A DNA stretch of 64,000 nt from Eutreptiella sp. 'Long Island Sound 2002' (lineage: Eukaryota; Euglenozoa; Euglenophyceae; Eutreptiales; Eutreptiaceae). The notes under the pieces are model-generated. The model was not told the origin of the DNA. It did not search any database and saw only the letters and a list, made by a program, of their open reading frames with translations. Positions 32,256 to 43,862 of this stretch are shown here, in pieces (positions within the stretch are counted from its first letter, which is position 1; each line of letters starts with the position of its first letter). The stretch covers positions 38,122,238 to 38,186,237 of the forward strand of contig OZ038384.1 of assembly GCA_964036045.1 (NCBI GenBank), read 5' to 3'. The translations under genes and the position numbers were made by a program.

Positions 32256-33846
32256 TGACGCGTTCCCGTGGGGGGCCGGCCACGGGACGCTGCGGTGGAC
32301 ACACGCAAGTGAGCAGGCAGGCAAAGCACTACGCTCACAAGGGCATCAATGCGTTGTCATGTGACAAAGCGTTTCAGAATCCTTGCCACTCTGCAAAGAG
32401 GGAACGAAAGTATGTACAGCAACACATCAGGATATGTACACATGGGGTTAAGACTGGACTGGGGTAAGGGCATCACAGGACCATAGACACTCAGTCCCAA
32501 CTCATATCCCAATCCCAGGTCCGACCCTCTCAGTGGCTGATGGGGGCGGGGGCTCAAACACAACCCATGCCCTGCTCAGTCCGGACCCTGAAACCCTGCC
32601 AATGGGAGAGGTGTCCCGCCCAGCCACAGGCGAGTTCCTGGGAACCAAGGGGCTTTACGGCCAACCGACAGTGGCTCCCTATGCTCCCTTAGCGGCAGGT
32701 CCCAACTCCTCTCTGAGCCAGAGATATGGCCCCGCCATTATCACCCAGGAGTTGGTAGCTGAAAATGGGCTGTTTCAGCCCAAACTGAAATTAGCTTGAA
32801 AAACTCCAAAATTGACCCCTCGTCCGGACACGCCAGAGGTAGGGACGAGGCAACTGACCCTATGCCCTTCGAGTACGAACTCCCTGGAGCCCTCACCCAA
32901 CCTGGTTCCCTCTGAGCCCCCGGCATCAGGGCAACACGGATGAGTCATGTGGGGTCATGATGCCAAAATCACCAAAATTGGCGTCATTCCCACGTGCGGC
33001 TCGCCCGGCCAAGGTAAGGCCAATGGCTCACAGGGTAGGAGGCAGGACCTAGGACTTATATCTGAGTGTACAACTTGGATTTAGGTCCGGGCTCCCTATG
33101 GGCTTAGAGAAAGGGGGCCGCCAATTGACCACACGGAAGGGGGAAATTGGGGTCCCAAAATTGGGTCATTTTGGCTGCTTGAAATGAGCCAAAATTCAGT
33201 GTGCTCCCGATAGTATATCTCCACGCCGGCTTGGAGATCGGATCCGGCATTCCATACGTGATCCACCGGGAGTCCAACGGAGACTCCCATGCCCTTGGCT
33301 CTCAGAGATCTCCATGCCACTCGGCGTGGTGACGATCCCAATTGGGTCCACAAATGCAAAAATGGCAAAATTGCCCATACTCAATTTGGCCTAGCGCCTT
33401 GACGAAGGCGGCTCCGCTTCGCCCACGTGGTGTGTGGACCATGGGGACCATTACCCATAACACCCATGTCATATATGGTCCATTGGTCCATGCGTCCGGC
33501 GTGCACGAAGGTTAGAACATGGGGCACGGCGGGCAGCAAAAGTGGAAAATTGCTCAAAATGGCCAAAATTGCGCACACTCATGGTTAGGGCAAATGAGGC
33601 ACATGCCCGACTCGGACCGGAGTGTGCCATAGGATTGGTATCAAGTCATATATGTCCAACATATCTTCGGGGCGTCGCCCAACTCCTCCGGTATTGGGAA
33701 TGGCAGGGTCGCCATGTGAGCCCATGATTTGGGATAGTCCCAAATCGCCAACATGGCGGCCACGGTATGCCAAGCCTAAGAGGAGTTATTCGCCGGGTCC
33801 AAGATATGTTGGCTACCGAAGTATGTACCCTCATAACATACTTGGG

Positions 33847-33902
33847 TCATGATGTCAATTGAGCGCAACGTTGAGATATACGTTCGCCACTTGACATCAT
33901 GA
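33847..33902. repeat. Long inverted repeat in the B 5' LTR
   Basis: Second copy of the 12-bp-arm palindrome (TCATGATGTCAA arms) described at 19604-19659, fully conserved. Confidence 0.7.
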
Positions 33903-34494
33903 CGAGCCAAAAATGGCAAAATTGGCACAGAGACAAACCAAAGTGCCTTGAAAGGCACACAATTATATTATAATATCTTTGGCTTGGATCGTGCAATCAA
34001 CTAATCCTTCTACACACAGTGACTTGACACCAATGACCTTCGATCCCATATATGTGCTCCACTTGGGGCGCCTTAAAAGGCTACGAGCGCTACTTCCCAA
34101 GTGGGCACATGAAAATATGGAAAATGGCAAAATACACACCTTGCTCCCAACGCATCGCTTCGGGATCACCACACAAGCTTCCCTTCACGAAGGTTAGGCT
34201 TGCAATTGATCGTAGGGAGTATGGAGAAGGGGCTTGTACAATATGAGGTCCATTGGCGGGCTTGTCTTGGAGCAATGGGCCCGCCAAATGGGCACGCAAC
34301 ACAACACATGGCACATACCAAATATTGCCCAAAAATGTAGCTCCCACCACGATATGTCATGCCCCTCCAAGGGCATAACTTTGTGTCAACCGCTCATAGG
34401 AACTCAAGGAGAGTTCCTATGCAACACCAACACTTGCGCGCTACACTCGAAAGCTATCTTAACGCACGCAATGTCATGGCCAAAGAGTTATAAC

Positions 34495-35178
34495 TCAAAC
34501 TCTACCCTCTTGACCATGATCCATTACACTAGCGCGCATGTGTGGAGACGCAAGGCATATAATGCTTCCTAAATTACGTCGGGAGTATTGTGAATACATC
34601 CCACGTTTCCTTATCGTCAATACTCGCAAGCAACACGAGATATGACCTTCACAAGTGGCCTCACGAATCAACTTTGTTTTGCCCATATCTTCAAGACAAA
34701 TGGAGGGCAGGATAAAAGGGAAGTTGATTCGTGCATACGGAAGCACGTAGGTCCACTCGAAAGAGGTCAAATCAAGTGCGGGGATGTCGAAGTCGAAAAT
34801 CCGATTTCGACATCCTGAAAAATTCGGATTAAGGTTGCGAGTATTAATTATGAAAATTGCGGAAGCATCCATGCAGTTCCTGGCGACTTTGGAGCCTTCG
34901 TCGCGCATAGCGTTAAAATTTCCATTATAAACAGTTAAACTGGCGGTTACGGTAAAGTCGCGAACCAACCGCCAGCAGTCAAAACAGTGAGTATCGGAAC
35001 GGAAGCATAAAAATTGACGGAAACAATATGAAAATAAAACCCTGTTGATTCCTGATATTCTGATACACAAATCTCCGCTGGCGGTGCATCGGTTGCCGAT
35101 GCGGGGCTTCACGGCACGGAACACGCCGTGCATGGGGTTAGTGGACCGGAGATCGGTTGTATGCCGTGACCCGGCCAT
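34495..35178 (-). CDS. LTR-internal ORF of B, unknown product (227 codons)
   Basis: The frame starts 21 bp inside the LTR. A second copy of the same length is at 20252-20935. Residues from about 75 to 190 align gap-free with the A LTR frame (7488-7907), sharing ASAIF, NRIFDF, FEWTY and TKLIREAT. The N-terminal third is Cys/Arg-rich without a known domain. Over the compared codons, differences fall at all three positions, so coding function is doubtful; both B copies are intact, but they are young. Confidence 0.25.
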   Translation of the reverse strand: MAGSRHTTDLRSTNPMHGVFRAVKPRIGNRCTASGDLCIRISGINRVLFSYCFRQFLCFRSDTHCFDCWRLVRDFTVTASLTVYNGNFNAMRDEGSKVARNCMDASAIFIINTRNLNPNFSGCRNRIFDFDIPALDLTSFEWTYVLPYARINFPFILPSICLEDMGKTKLIREATCEGHISCCLRVLTIRKRGMYSQYSRRNLGSIICLASPHMRASVMDHGQEGRV

Positions 35179-35199
35179 GGGGTTCTGGGTACCGCTTCA

Positions 35200-35203
35200 G
35201 TAC
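35200..35203. repeat. Right target-site duplication of the composite (GTAC)
   Basis: Partner of 15677-15680. The RNase H codons resume here (Tyr-Ala-Ile-Val). Confidence 0.85.
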
Positions 35204-36043
35204 GCCATTGTTTGTGCGCTCAGGAAGTGGTCTGGCCACATCGGATTACAACCGGTGGTGGTTTGTCCGGACCATCAGTCCTTACAGAGCTGGCACAAGG
35301 AGCACGTCGACACCCCCTCAGGACCAGTGGCAAGGAGGGCCCGATGGCATGAGAGGTTCGCCAAGTTCAACCTCAGCGTCGTATACGTCCCGGGGAAGGA
35401 CAACACTGTGGTGGATTGCCTCAGTCGATGGGCCTACCCCGCTGGCAAAGCATGGATGGACATATCCAGCCATGGGGACGCCGAGGAGACCGAGGAGGCC
35501 AAGCGGATTATCAAGATGGAGAAGGCCATGGAGCAAGAGGGGGTCAAGTGCTTCGTGGTGATGGCGAACCGTACAGACCTGGCGAAGTTCCGGGGCGCCC
35601 GAGTCCAAGCTTTTCGAGAGGAAACCCTCGAGCAATGGATGGTGGCCCCCGTAGAGCTAGTCAGGGCGGTGCTGACAGAAGACTGGTCGGATGACTATGC
35701 GGCATCCGAGCACTGGAGCAGGTACTGGAATGCCGTGAGCGCCCCGTCGGACGACGAATGGCCTGAGGGCTTGACCGAGGATGGGGAAAAATTATTCCCC
35801 AAGGACAAGCTATTGGTCCCTGAAAACCGAATGGAGGAGCTCATTGACCACTGGCACAACGCCCAGCTCATGCATCCTGGTCGGGACAAGATGCGGCAGG
35901 ACCTGGAGTGGCGCTTCAAGTTCCCACCGGGGTACTACGCCATCCTGGACAAGTACTGCAGCGACTGCGCCGTGTGTCGGGCCACGAAAAGCCCCAACCA
36001 TTCCACAGCGGGCAACGCAGTGTATACGGCTATACCGGAGGCC
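35204..36043 (+). pseudogene. pol: A2 pol part 2: RNase H end and integrase zinc module
   Basis: It continues A2 pol after the composite: AIVCALRKWSGHIG, DHQSLQSWHKEHVDTP, PGKDNTVVDCLSRWAYP, an acidic linker, then the integrase HHCC module (HWHNAQLMHPGRDKMR, then CSDCAVCRATK at about 35955-35990). It is cut at IPEA by insertion of A3. No stop lies within this piece. It is close to A3 residue by residue. Confidence 0.93.
36040..36043. repeat. Left target-site duplication of A3 (GGCC)
   Basis: GGCC precedes the A3 left end and recurs at 49238-49241. It is part of the A2 codons for Glu-Ala-Pro. Confidence 0.85.
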
Positions 36044-38400
36044 TAAAGAAGGTCCCTACCAGGACCGGCCCCCGCTGTGCCCCTTCTGCCAGTAACCCCT
36101 GCTGATTTACTCCGGATCAACGATTGCATTCCTCAATTTCCAGGGTCCAAATCCAAAAATATAGAAAATAAAATCCTCCTTCAACCCTGAATGGCAACCA
36201 GATCCCACAAGTACAGCAATAACCCAATTCACAATCCAAATCAGGCTGCGGGCTTTCGTTCAGCACACCGGTTGTCTCACGATGGCGGGCATGTACAAGA
36301 ATTGCACCAAGGAAGAAAGCCCTGAAATTGGCATATGAACACATATGAAACAAAGTTGGGGAAAGAGGTAAACGTACACATTCACAGCCATAAACCCATC
36401 ATTCCCTGGACTCAAGACCTTCCCTTGACTCACCAACATATTACCCTGAACCCAGTCAAATGAGATGGCTAAATGCCATGTGTCACAAGTCATTACATAA
36501 ACCCCAAAAATGTGTTCACTCCCAAGCCTCTAAATCCTAGCCCAATAGGGAAGGTGGCGTGTCATGGCCTAGAGTGGCACTCAGGACCATGCCCTACCCT
36601 GACATAACCTTGGTTGGACTTGGAGTCGATTGGGCTTGGAGAAATGACCTATGAGTTTGAACTCATAACATGCCAAAAAACTGCCAATTCACACCATATT
36701 GGCCATATATCAAATATATGCTCAAAATTGAAGTTGCTACTTATCCGAAGGCTCCAAGCATGCATGGAATCGAAGTCTACTATTCATGGAGGATAGAGAC
36801 CAAAGGCCAATGCCCACGTACATCCCCATTTTACCCTCGAAACCCTTTCGGATATGGGCGCCACGTACTGCCCAAGTCAGCCCATGATCTTGAGACCAAT
36901 TCTTGAAATCCTTCGTGCGCCAAGCCAAATGGAGTACACGATCCGGCATATGGTGGTGTTCAACTGCAAAGCATATGCCAACATATGAACAACATACCAT
37001 GGTTCGACTCTCCATAGACTTCTTGCTGTTTGCTGACCAGGTAAGTACACAAAACGCAAAAATGAGCAAAAATTGAGGTCAAAAACATGAAAATATGACC
37101 AAATACAAAGTTGTCATGATAGTATATCCCTATGCTCACCCATGATATCCGCTCATGATTCAATACACAAATGATTGGAACCATTTGCGAACAATTCCCC
37201 CACTTGGATCCCCAATCGGGCGCATGGAGATACCTTCGCCACTAATATCTACATGCCCCATGAAAATGGGAGTGCACCCATGGATCTCTTTGTCAAACAT
37301 ACCATGAGCAATACATACGCGGTAGACTTAGTCTAGCGCTTTGAATTCCACAATTGGGACATGGGCAAAGCCCTTGTCACGTATGGCTCCCCATCTCTTC
37401 GGCCACACGAAGATATATAACATGGGCATGAGCATATCAAGACATATACCATGCATACAACACATACCCTCAAAATATGGCTCCCACCATGATATGCCAT
37501 GTCCCTCCATTGACATAACTTCACGTTAAAAATACGTAGGAACCCAAGGAAAGTTGCTATGCAATCCCAACACTCATGCGGCACACTCGAAAGTCGCATT
37601 ATAATATTTGGTTGCACGGTCCAAGAGTTATATATCACTTTATACCCTCTTGACCCTTTACCCTTGCTACACCGGGCATGTGTGCGCACCAAAGGCGTTT
37701 GATGCTTCCTAAAATAAGTTGAGACCAAGGCAGTTCCAACCCAACCTTCCTTATTCTCTTTCCTCACACTCGCTCGTAGATATGGCTCTTCAAAGTTGTC
37801 CCACGATTCGCTTTTGTTTCCCTTATATCTCCAAGTCAAATGGGTGGCAAGTGTGAGGGAAACCTGATCCGGGCATAGGGAAAGGAGTATGACCAATCGA
37901 AGAAGTCCAAATCAAGTGCGGCGATGTCGAAGTCGAAAATCCGATTTCGACATCACGAAAAATTCTGATTAAAATTTCGAGTGCTTATTTAGAAAATTGT
38001 GGAAGCAACGAACCCTTTACAGATGAAATCTGACCCTTCAGAAACGTTTCCGCCAAAATATCTGGAAATAACAGTTAACCAATCGGTTAACGCAAAATCG
38101 CGAGCCAACTGACAGTCGCCGATACATTGACCATCATAACGAAAGGCTGAAAAATTACGGAAACACTATGATAATAAAACCCTGTTGATTCCTGATATTC
38201 CAATATATAAATCTCCGCTGGCGGTGCCTCGGTACTGAATATGGCCGCTCATAGCCGGAATGGCCAAACCTATCACACTATCACATCGGGTTAGTTCAGG
38301 TGGATGGGAGAGTATGATATTAGCCAATGGCGGCTTGCCGGCACATAGATACACACCCCAAGTGACCCCAAGATGGCCACGGGGGTCCGAACCTGCTTCA
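36044..38400 (-). repeat. A3 3' LTR (2,357 bp)
   Basis: On + it starts TAAAGAAGGTCCC and ends GGTCCGAACCTGCTTCA. It is homologous to the A2 LTRs in inverse orientation. A hairpin with arms GATGTCGAA/TTCGACATC is at about 37921-37952. The frame corresponding to the A2 LTR ORF has in-frame stops here. Confidence 0.92.
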
Positions 38401-38411
38401 CCCCCCTTCTC
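38401..38411 (-). other. A3 polypurine tract
   Basis: GAGAAGGGGGG on - directly precedes TGAAGC of the 3' LTR. It is identical to the A2 tract at 50793-50803. Confidence 0.85.
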
Positions 38412-38793
38412 AGAGCGTTGTATCCGCTCGGAAACCAATGAAGAGAGGACGGGAGGACCCCAATGGGCTCCAACCCCCCCCTCCATGTCCCAAGGACACA
38501 TGGAGGCCCCACACACGTCGTAGGCGTCCCCCATGCCCCAAGGGAGGGGTGAGGACACTGATAATCAGCGCCCTACGCCATATCCGGTCTCCTCTTGATC
38601 TACAACATGGACCAAGGGGATCAAAGATAGAAAAACGTCGTCGGTCGACCTAAATAAGTATACCACAATGCAATATATATGTGGAGATCGAGTGAAGGGG
38701 GTATATGGCCACTCAAGGCCGAAAAGTCCCCGGATGAACGCCCTCACTTGTCTCCCCATTCACAGAAACAAACAAAATGCCAAGGGGGATCCA
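38412..38793 (-). other. A3 3' untranslated region
   Basis: Sequence between the pol stop and the polypurine tract; homologous to 50409-50792 of A2. It shares GTATATGGCCACTC with the B 3' region. No gene. Confidence 0.6.
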
Positions 38794-41700
38794 TTATGGT
38801 GCTACAGCAGCTACCAAGTGGACCAATACGTCCTTGACATCCGAAGAAATACCCTTTTTCTTTAGGTAGTCCATCCAGACCGTGGTGTACCTCGGCACAA
38901 AGCTGCTCGGAGGTTCCCACGAGTCCCTGGATGCGGCGAATCCTTTCCAACGGACTTTATAAAGCCTTCCCCCAGGCGTCCCCGGGTCCGGCTTGTCCGC
39001 CAGGATCTTCTCCGCGGTGAAATCGTCGTCCTCACCTTCGTCGTCCGAGTCCACATCGCCGGCCGTGAACTCGAAGGTGACGGGACGTCCGCTGGGGTCT
39101 GGTGCTCGAGGACGAAGCTGGGTATGGTCGCGGTCCAGGATCTTGTTATCCCCCACACGAACCGCATACACGTCCTGCCCGACCTTCCGCACGATTACCC
39201 CCGGCACATACCAAGATGCCTGCCGATGCCTGGACAGGACATCCTTGTGGTGCCGCTCCACCCACACGGTGTCTTGGAGAGCATACTTCTGGACTTTTCC
39301 CTGCTTGAAGTACTTGGCCCTCTTGTCGTGCTCGTCCTGTAGTGCCTTACACACCTTGGCCGCCGTGTCGTCCGCCTCAGACATCATAGCGTTCGCTTCC
39401 CGGGCCACTTTGCCATGGTTCATCCACGGGAGAGTGCGTGACACTCGATCCCGTAGGAACAGGATACGATGGGGTGACAGTCCAGTGGGTCCCGGAAGGT
39501 CGTGATACGCTTGGAGCACTCTCCACAGCGAGTTATACCAGTTCCGGCCCGGTTCATCAATGTGCAGCTGGCGGAACTTCTCGAACATCTGCCGCCCGGC
39601 CACCTCAGCACGGCCATTCGACCGGCTGTGGTACGCCACGGTCTTGGCGTGCCGAATCCCCATGTGCTTGCACATCGTCTTGAACCACGTCCCCACGAAT
39701 TGACTGCCCCGATCGCTGCAGATGACAGCTGGGACGTCAAAAATCGTCAGCCAATGCCTGATCATGGCATTAGCGACGGTCTTGGCCTGCAGCCCCACTC
39801 CATGCTTGTCCTTCTTGTCCTTCTTCTTGGACTTCTTGCCAGGGACCGCCACGATATACCCACTGTGCCTATCCACCGCCAGGATGACACAGTCGTAGGT
39901 CTCTCCTTCCACGGTGACCTCAGGCATGGCGAATACATCCATAGCCACGGACCGCATAGGGGCCTCCGGTATAGCCGTGTACACCGGGTTGCCCGCTGTG
40001 GAGTGGTTGGGGCTCTTCGTGGCCCGACACACGGCACAGTCGCTGCAGTACCTATCCAGGATGGCGTAGTACCCCGGAGGGAACTTGAAACGCCACTCCA
40101 GGTCCTGCTGCATCTTGTCTCGGCCAGGGTGCATGAGCTGGGCGTTGTGCCAATGGTCAATGAGCTCCTCCACTCGGTTATCGGGCACCAGCAGCTTGTC
40201 CTTGAGGAACAACTTGTCGCCATCCTCGGTCAAGCCCTCAGGCCACTCGTCGTCCGACGGGGCTCTCACGGCATTCCGGTACTTGCTCCAGTGCTCGGAT
40301 GCCGCGTAGTCATCCGACCAGTCCTCTGTGAGCACCGACCTGACTAGCTCTACAGGGGCCACCATCCATTGCTCGAGGGTTTCCTCTCGAATAGCTTGGA
40401 CGCGGGCGCCCCGGAACTTGGCCAGGTCTGTACGGTTTGCCATCACCACAAAACACTTGACCCCCTCTTGCTCCATGATCTTCTCCATCTCGATGATGCG
40501 CTTGGCCTCCTCGGTCTCCTCGGCGTCGCCATGGCTGGATATGTCCATCCACGCCTTGCCCGCGGGGTAGGCCCAGCGACTGAGGCAATCTGCCACAGTG
40601 TTGTCCTTCCCCGGGACGTACACGACGCTCAGGTCGAACTTGGCGAACGTCTCGTGCCATCGGGCCCTCCTAGCCGCTGGTCCTGAGGGGGTGTCGACAT
40701 GCTCCTTGTGCCAGCTCTGTAGGGACTGGTGGTCCGTGCAAACCAACACCGGCTGCAGTCCGATGTGGCCAGACCACTTCCTGAGCGCACATACAATGGC
40801 GTATGTCTCTTTCTCCCTCGCGGTCCATGTTCGGCGTTGGCCCTCGGCCAGGATCCTGCTCCAAAACGCCACGGGAACATGAGTCCCGTCGTCCCGGACT
40901 TGCTCGAGGACTGCCCCCACGGCATAGTCCGAAGCGTCTGTCCGTAGCACGAATCCCTTGTCCAGGTCCACCAGGAACAGCCCCAACTGCCCCAGGAGTC
41001 GCTCCTTCAGGCTGTTGAACGCATCTTCAGCCTCAGGGGCCCAGGCAAGCTTCTTCTTGCTCCCCTTCCGGCCATCGAACTTGCCCACCTGCAGCATCTT
41101 GTGCAGCGGCCCCGAGAGTTCTGCATACATCCGGACATAGCCCGAATAGTAATTGCAGAACCCCATGAAGGACCGGAGTTCGCTGATGGTCTGGGGCTTC
41201 TCCCAGTGGTGCAGGGACGCCAGCTTCCCAGGCATGGGAGGCGTTGCCCGTGACCAACCACGTGACCCGCGAACTCCACTTCCTTCACGAAGAGTGAGGC
41301 TTTGGTGGGCTTGCACACCATGTTGTGTTTGTCCAACTCGCTGAGCACTCGGCGCAGATCCTTCTCATGCGCATCGATGAGCTCATCCTCAGTCATGTTC
41401 TCGGTACCGGACCCGATGATGATGTCATCCACGAAGGGGTCGGCACAGTCCCGGACAGGACCGAGTAGGTCCTCCATCATGCGCTGGAAAGCGGCGTTGC
41501 CATTCTTGGCGCCCATAGGCACCACTTTCCACTGCATGGGCCCCAGCGGCGTCGACATCGCTGTGCAGGGCCTGGAGTCCGGGTGTAGCAACATCTGGTG
41601 GTAACTGTGTTTCAGGTCCAACACCGTGAAAATCCGCTTTTTCTGTTGCTTTTGGAGGATGGAGTCGATCAGGGGAAGCGAGTACGAGTCGTGCTCGGTC

Positions 41701-43859
41701 TGCTCGTTCAAACCCCTGTAATCCACCACCAACCTCCACTCCCCCTTCTCCTTCTTGGGTACGATGAAGGCTGGGCTGGCCCATTCACTGTCGGAGGGTT
41801 CGATCCATCCCCGCTCAATGAACTCGGCCAGCAGCTTCTTCATGGCCTCGGCCCGATCGCCCTGAAGTTGGTACTCCCGATGACGATAGATCTTCGGGTT
41901 TGGTTTCAGCTTGATCTTCGCCGTACCAAACCTCCCACGATCTGGAGGGTTCTTGTTGGCGACGCCACTGAATAGCCGTGGATAGGCCTTGATCAGCCTC
42001 TCCTTCAGCTCAGCAACCTTCGGGTTCTCCTGAGCCTCTTCAGCCACTTGCTTCGGTATAGACACAACCGACCGCACTGCGGTATAGGCCTCTTCTGGGT
42101 CCGATTCCGACTTCTCCTCGTCCGAAATGCCGTCTTCATCGTCGTGGGGAGCTCTTCCCACCGATAATCTTCGGAAATTTGCGGCCTCGGGCTGGTGACT
42201 GTCGCTATCGGCACCCATTCTCGGAAAATCCCATGTTGGTGGGTCCGACCCAACCGGACCATCGTATTGATCCGCGATGTGATCCATGACCCTCGCCACG
42301 AACTCATCCTTCTCGTACTTGCCGGTGACCAACATCTTGTCATCCCACCAATGCGGAGATGTGACCATGGCCCGCCTCTTCTTGGCTGTCACACGGTCGT
42401 GCATCCCCATCCGCATGTAGTTGACGACGTCGTCGATCTCGGCGTGGGACAGGACGTCAATGCCATCAATTGGCTGATCCGTCCCCTCCTTGGGCTCAAA
42501 CATGACCTTCATGGGCACCGCCTCCACCCTACGGATGAATGCTTCATCACCCCGGGGCTGGGCTTGCGCCCCATCCACCAGGAAAGCCTTGGTACCCCAC
42601 GCTTGACCCGGGGAGGGCATTGATACACCCTTGGCGTCGATGAACAACTCCTCCTCTGGCCCGAATGACATCTCGTTCAGGGTGATGGAGTCCAGCGTCG
42701 ACTTGAGACCCTCCAGCGGACATGGGGTGGATCCTATGCCGGTTATGACCAGGATCCCCTTCGCCCTATCCGCGATGATCTTCTCCACCGTACGTCTGGT
42801 GTTGTCCAGGGAGCCATGCCAATACATGGGTCCCCACTCCTTCAAACCCCAATGCCTGTGCCAGGCTGAGTCTCCTCGATGCCAATGCCTCCTACACTTC
42901 CGCAGAACTGGGGCATCCCGGGAAGCGAAGACGTCCGTCTCGGGCACTTCAGCTCCCAGCGTCTGAATCATCCTGGTGTACACTTGTGGCGCCATTCCAT
43001 ACTCCGTGAGCTGAACTCCGCGGTCTCCTCTGGACTTGGCACCCACAGCTTGCACCGCTCGGACGATCCGATCCTCTTCCTCAGCATTCCATTGGGATCA
43101 CCCGCACGCATAATCCGTGGACAGCCATGTGAGGCATTCGTCGTCCTCCCGGACCAGCGTTGCGCGATGGGGAAGGGCTCCAATGGCGTTGGCCACCATG
43201 AAGTCGTACCCCATGATCATATCCCAATCAGTAATGTCGGCCACATAGAAGTTCCCGGATAGAGTGCTTCTCTTCGCCTGATCAGGGCGGTTCAAGCGCT
43301 CATGCTCCCAGAATTCCATACCGATAGTGGCCTCATGGGTGCCACCACCCATAATCTCTCCGTTGGCGACCTTCAGGCGTACCGGTCTCCGGCTGGGCTG
43401 CAGGAATTCCTCCTTGAACAACCCTCTCCGGACCAGGCTCACCTGGGCACCCGTATCCACCAACACATCCACCACCTTCTCCTCTCGTCCGCACCGTACA
43501 CGCACCTTCAAGTGCAACTGCCGCTCGTCGCCATGAGGTGTATGGACGACTCTCACGGCATGCAACTCTAGCACGTCCGGGTGCATCAGGACTTCAAGGG
43601 TAGGGTCACGGATGGTGTAGATCTTGGGTTGGACTTGCCCGTCCACGGGGCTCTCCGTGGTCGCTCCTTCCTTCTTGCCATGTCCCGTACCCACATGTAC
43701 TTCCCTTGGTAGGGCGCTCCAGGGGTTGGGAGTGGCGAAACTCAGTGGTTTTGGCTCTTCTGGAGCCTTCTTCGGCACCCGATGTGCCTTCGCTTTCTCT
43801 GAGATTCCACTGATTTCCGGAGCAGAGACCTCCGAGGTCCCACTCCCGTGGGGGCTCCT
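38794..43859 (-). pseudogene. pol: A3 pol: protease, extra domain, RT, RNase H, integrase, chromodomain
   Basis: In frame with gag after the UAG. Protease LVDTGAQVSLV is at about 43440-43470. The extra domain with DVFASRD, SAWHRHWG and ADRAKGILVI is at about 42930-42660. RT has VDYRGLN and FVDD (about 41424-41435). Substitutions LKHSYHQM and LLHP replace the usual Gly and Pro of the conserved RT block, perhaps inactivating. RNase H and the integrase HHCC module follow. The DD35E core carries a Lys-rich insertion (KKSKKKDKKDKHG) between the two Asp residues that B lacks. A chromodomain (FTAEKILADKP, then YKVRWKGF) ends the protein at about 39020-38880. Lesions: TGA 43098-43100 and a 1-nt deletion near 41239. 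Confidence 0.92.
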
Positions 43860-43862
43860 CTA
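43860..43862 (-). promoter_or_regulatory. In-frame UAG between A3 gag and pol
   Basis: TAG AGG AGC CCC, with the downstream frame open into protease in the same register. It corresponds to B 27473-27475 and A2 12619-12621. Confidence 0.65.

Larger units (their letters stand above)
15681..35199 (-). mobile_element. Composite insertion: non-autonomous C joined to gypsy element B
   Basis: The outer ends carry a single 4-bp duplication (GTAC), and A2 pol resumes in register after it, so the 19.5 kb arrived in one event. The left end is a complete C LTR and the right end is a complete B LTR, which are different sequences. Inside, a second C LTR is cut at 18012 exactly where the TG of a B LTR begins, with TGA shared by both partners. 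The simplest reading is that a truncated C cDNA and a full B cDNA were joined before integration; later recombination between genomic copies is the alternative. Confidence 0.75.
18013..35199 (-). mobile_element. Ty3/gypsy chromovirus B, nearly intact (17.2 kb)
   Basis: Two LTRs of exactly 2,944 bp enclose an 11.3-kb internal region read on -: leader, giant gag, pol, long 3' untranslated region and polypurine tract. Gag and pol share one frame separated by a UAG. The only lesion I see in the coding part is a 1-nt deletion at the start of RT (near 25487). The LTRs differ at few positions, so the copy is young. Element orientation gives TGAAGCGGTACC at the 5' tip and ACGCGTCA at the 3' tip, canonical TG..CA. 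Confidence 0.92.
32256..35199 (-). repeat. B 5' LTR (2,944 bp)
   Basis: Near-identical partner of 18013-20956. Its right end, TACCGCTTCA, abuts the GTAC duplication and A2 pol. Confidence 0.92.

Noticed and set aside
37333-37896. Short frames in the A3 LTRs
   Set aside because: Truncated differently in the two LTR copies (the match at 48170 is shorter), not in register with the A2/B LTR frame, and without motif.
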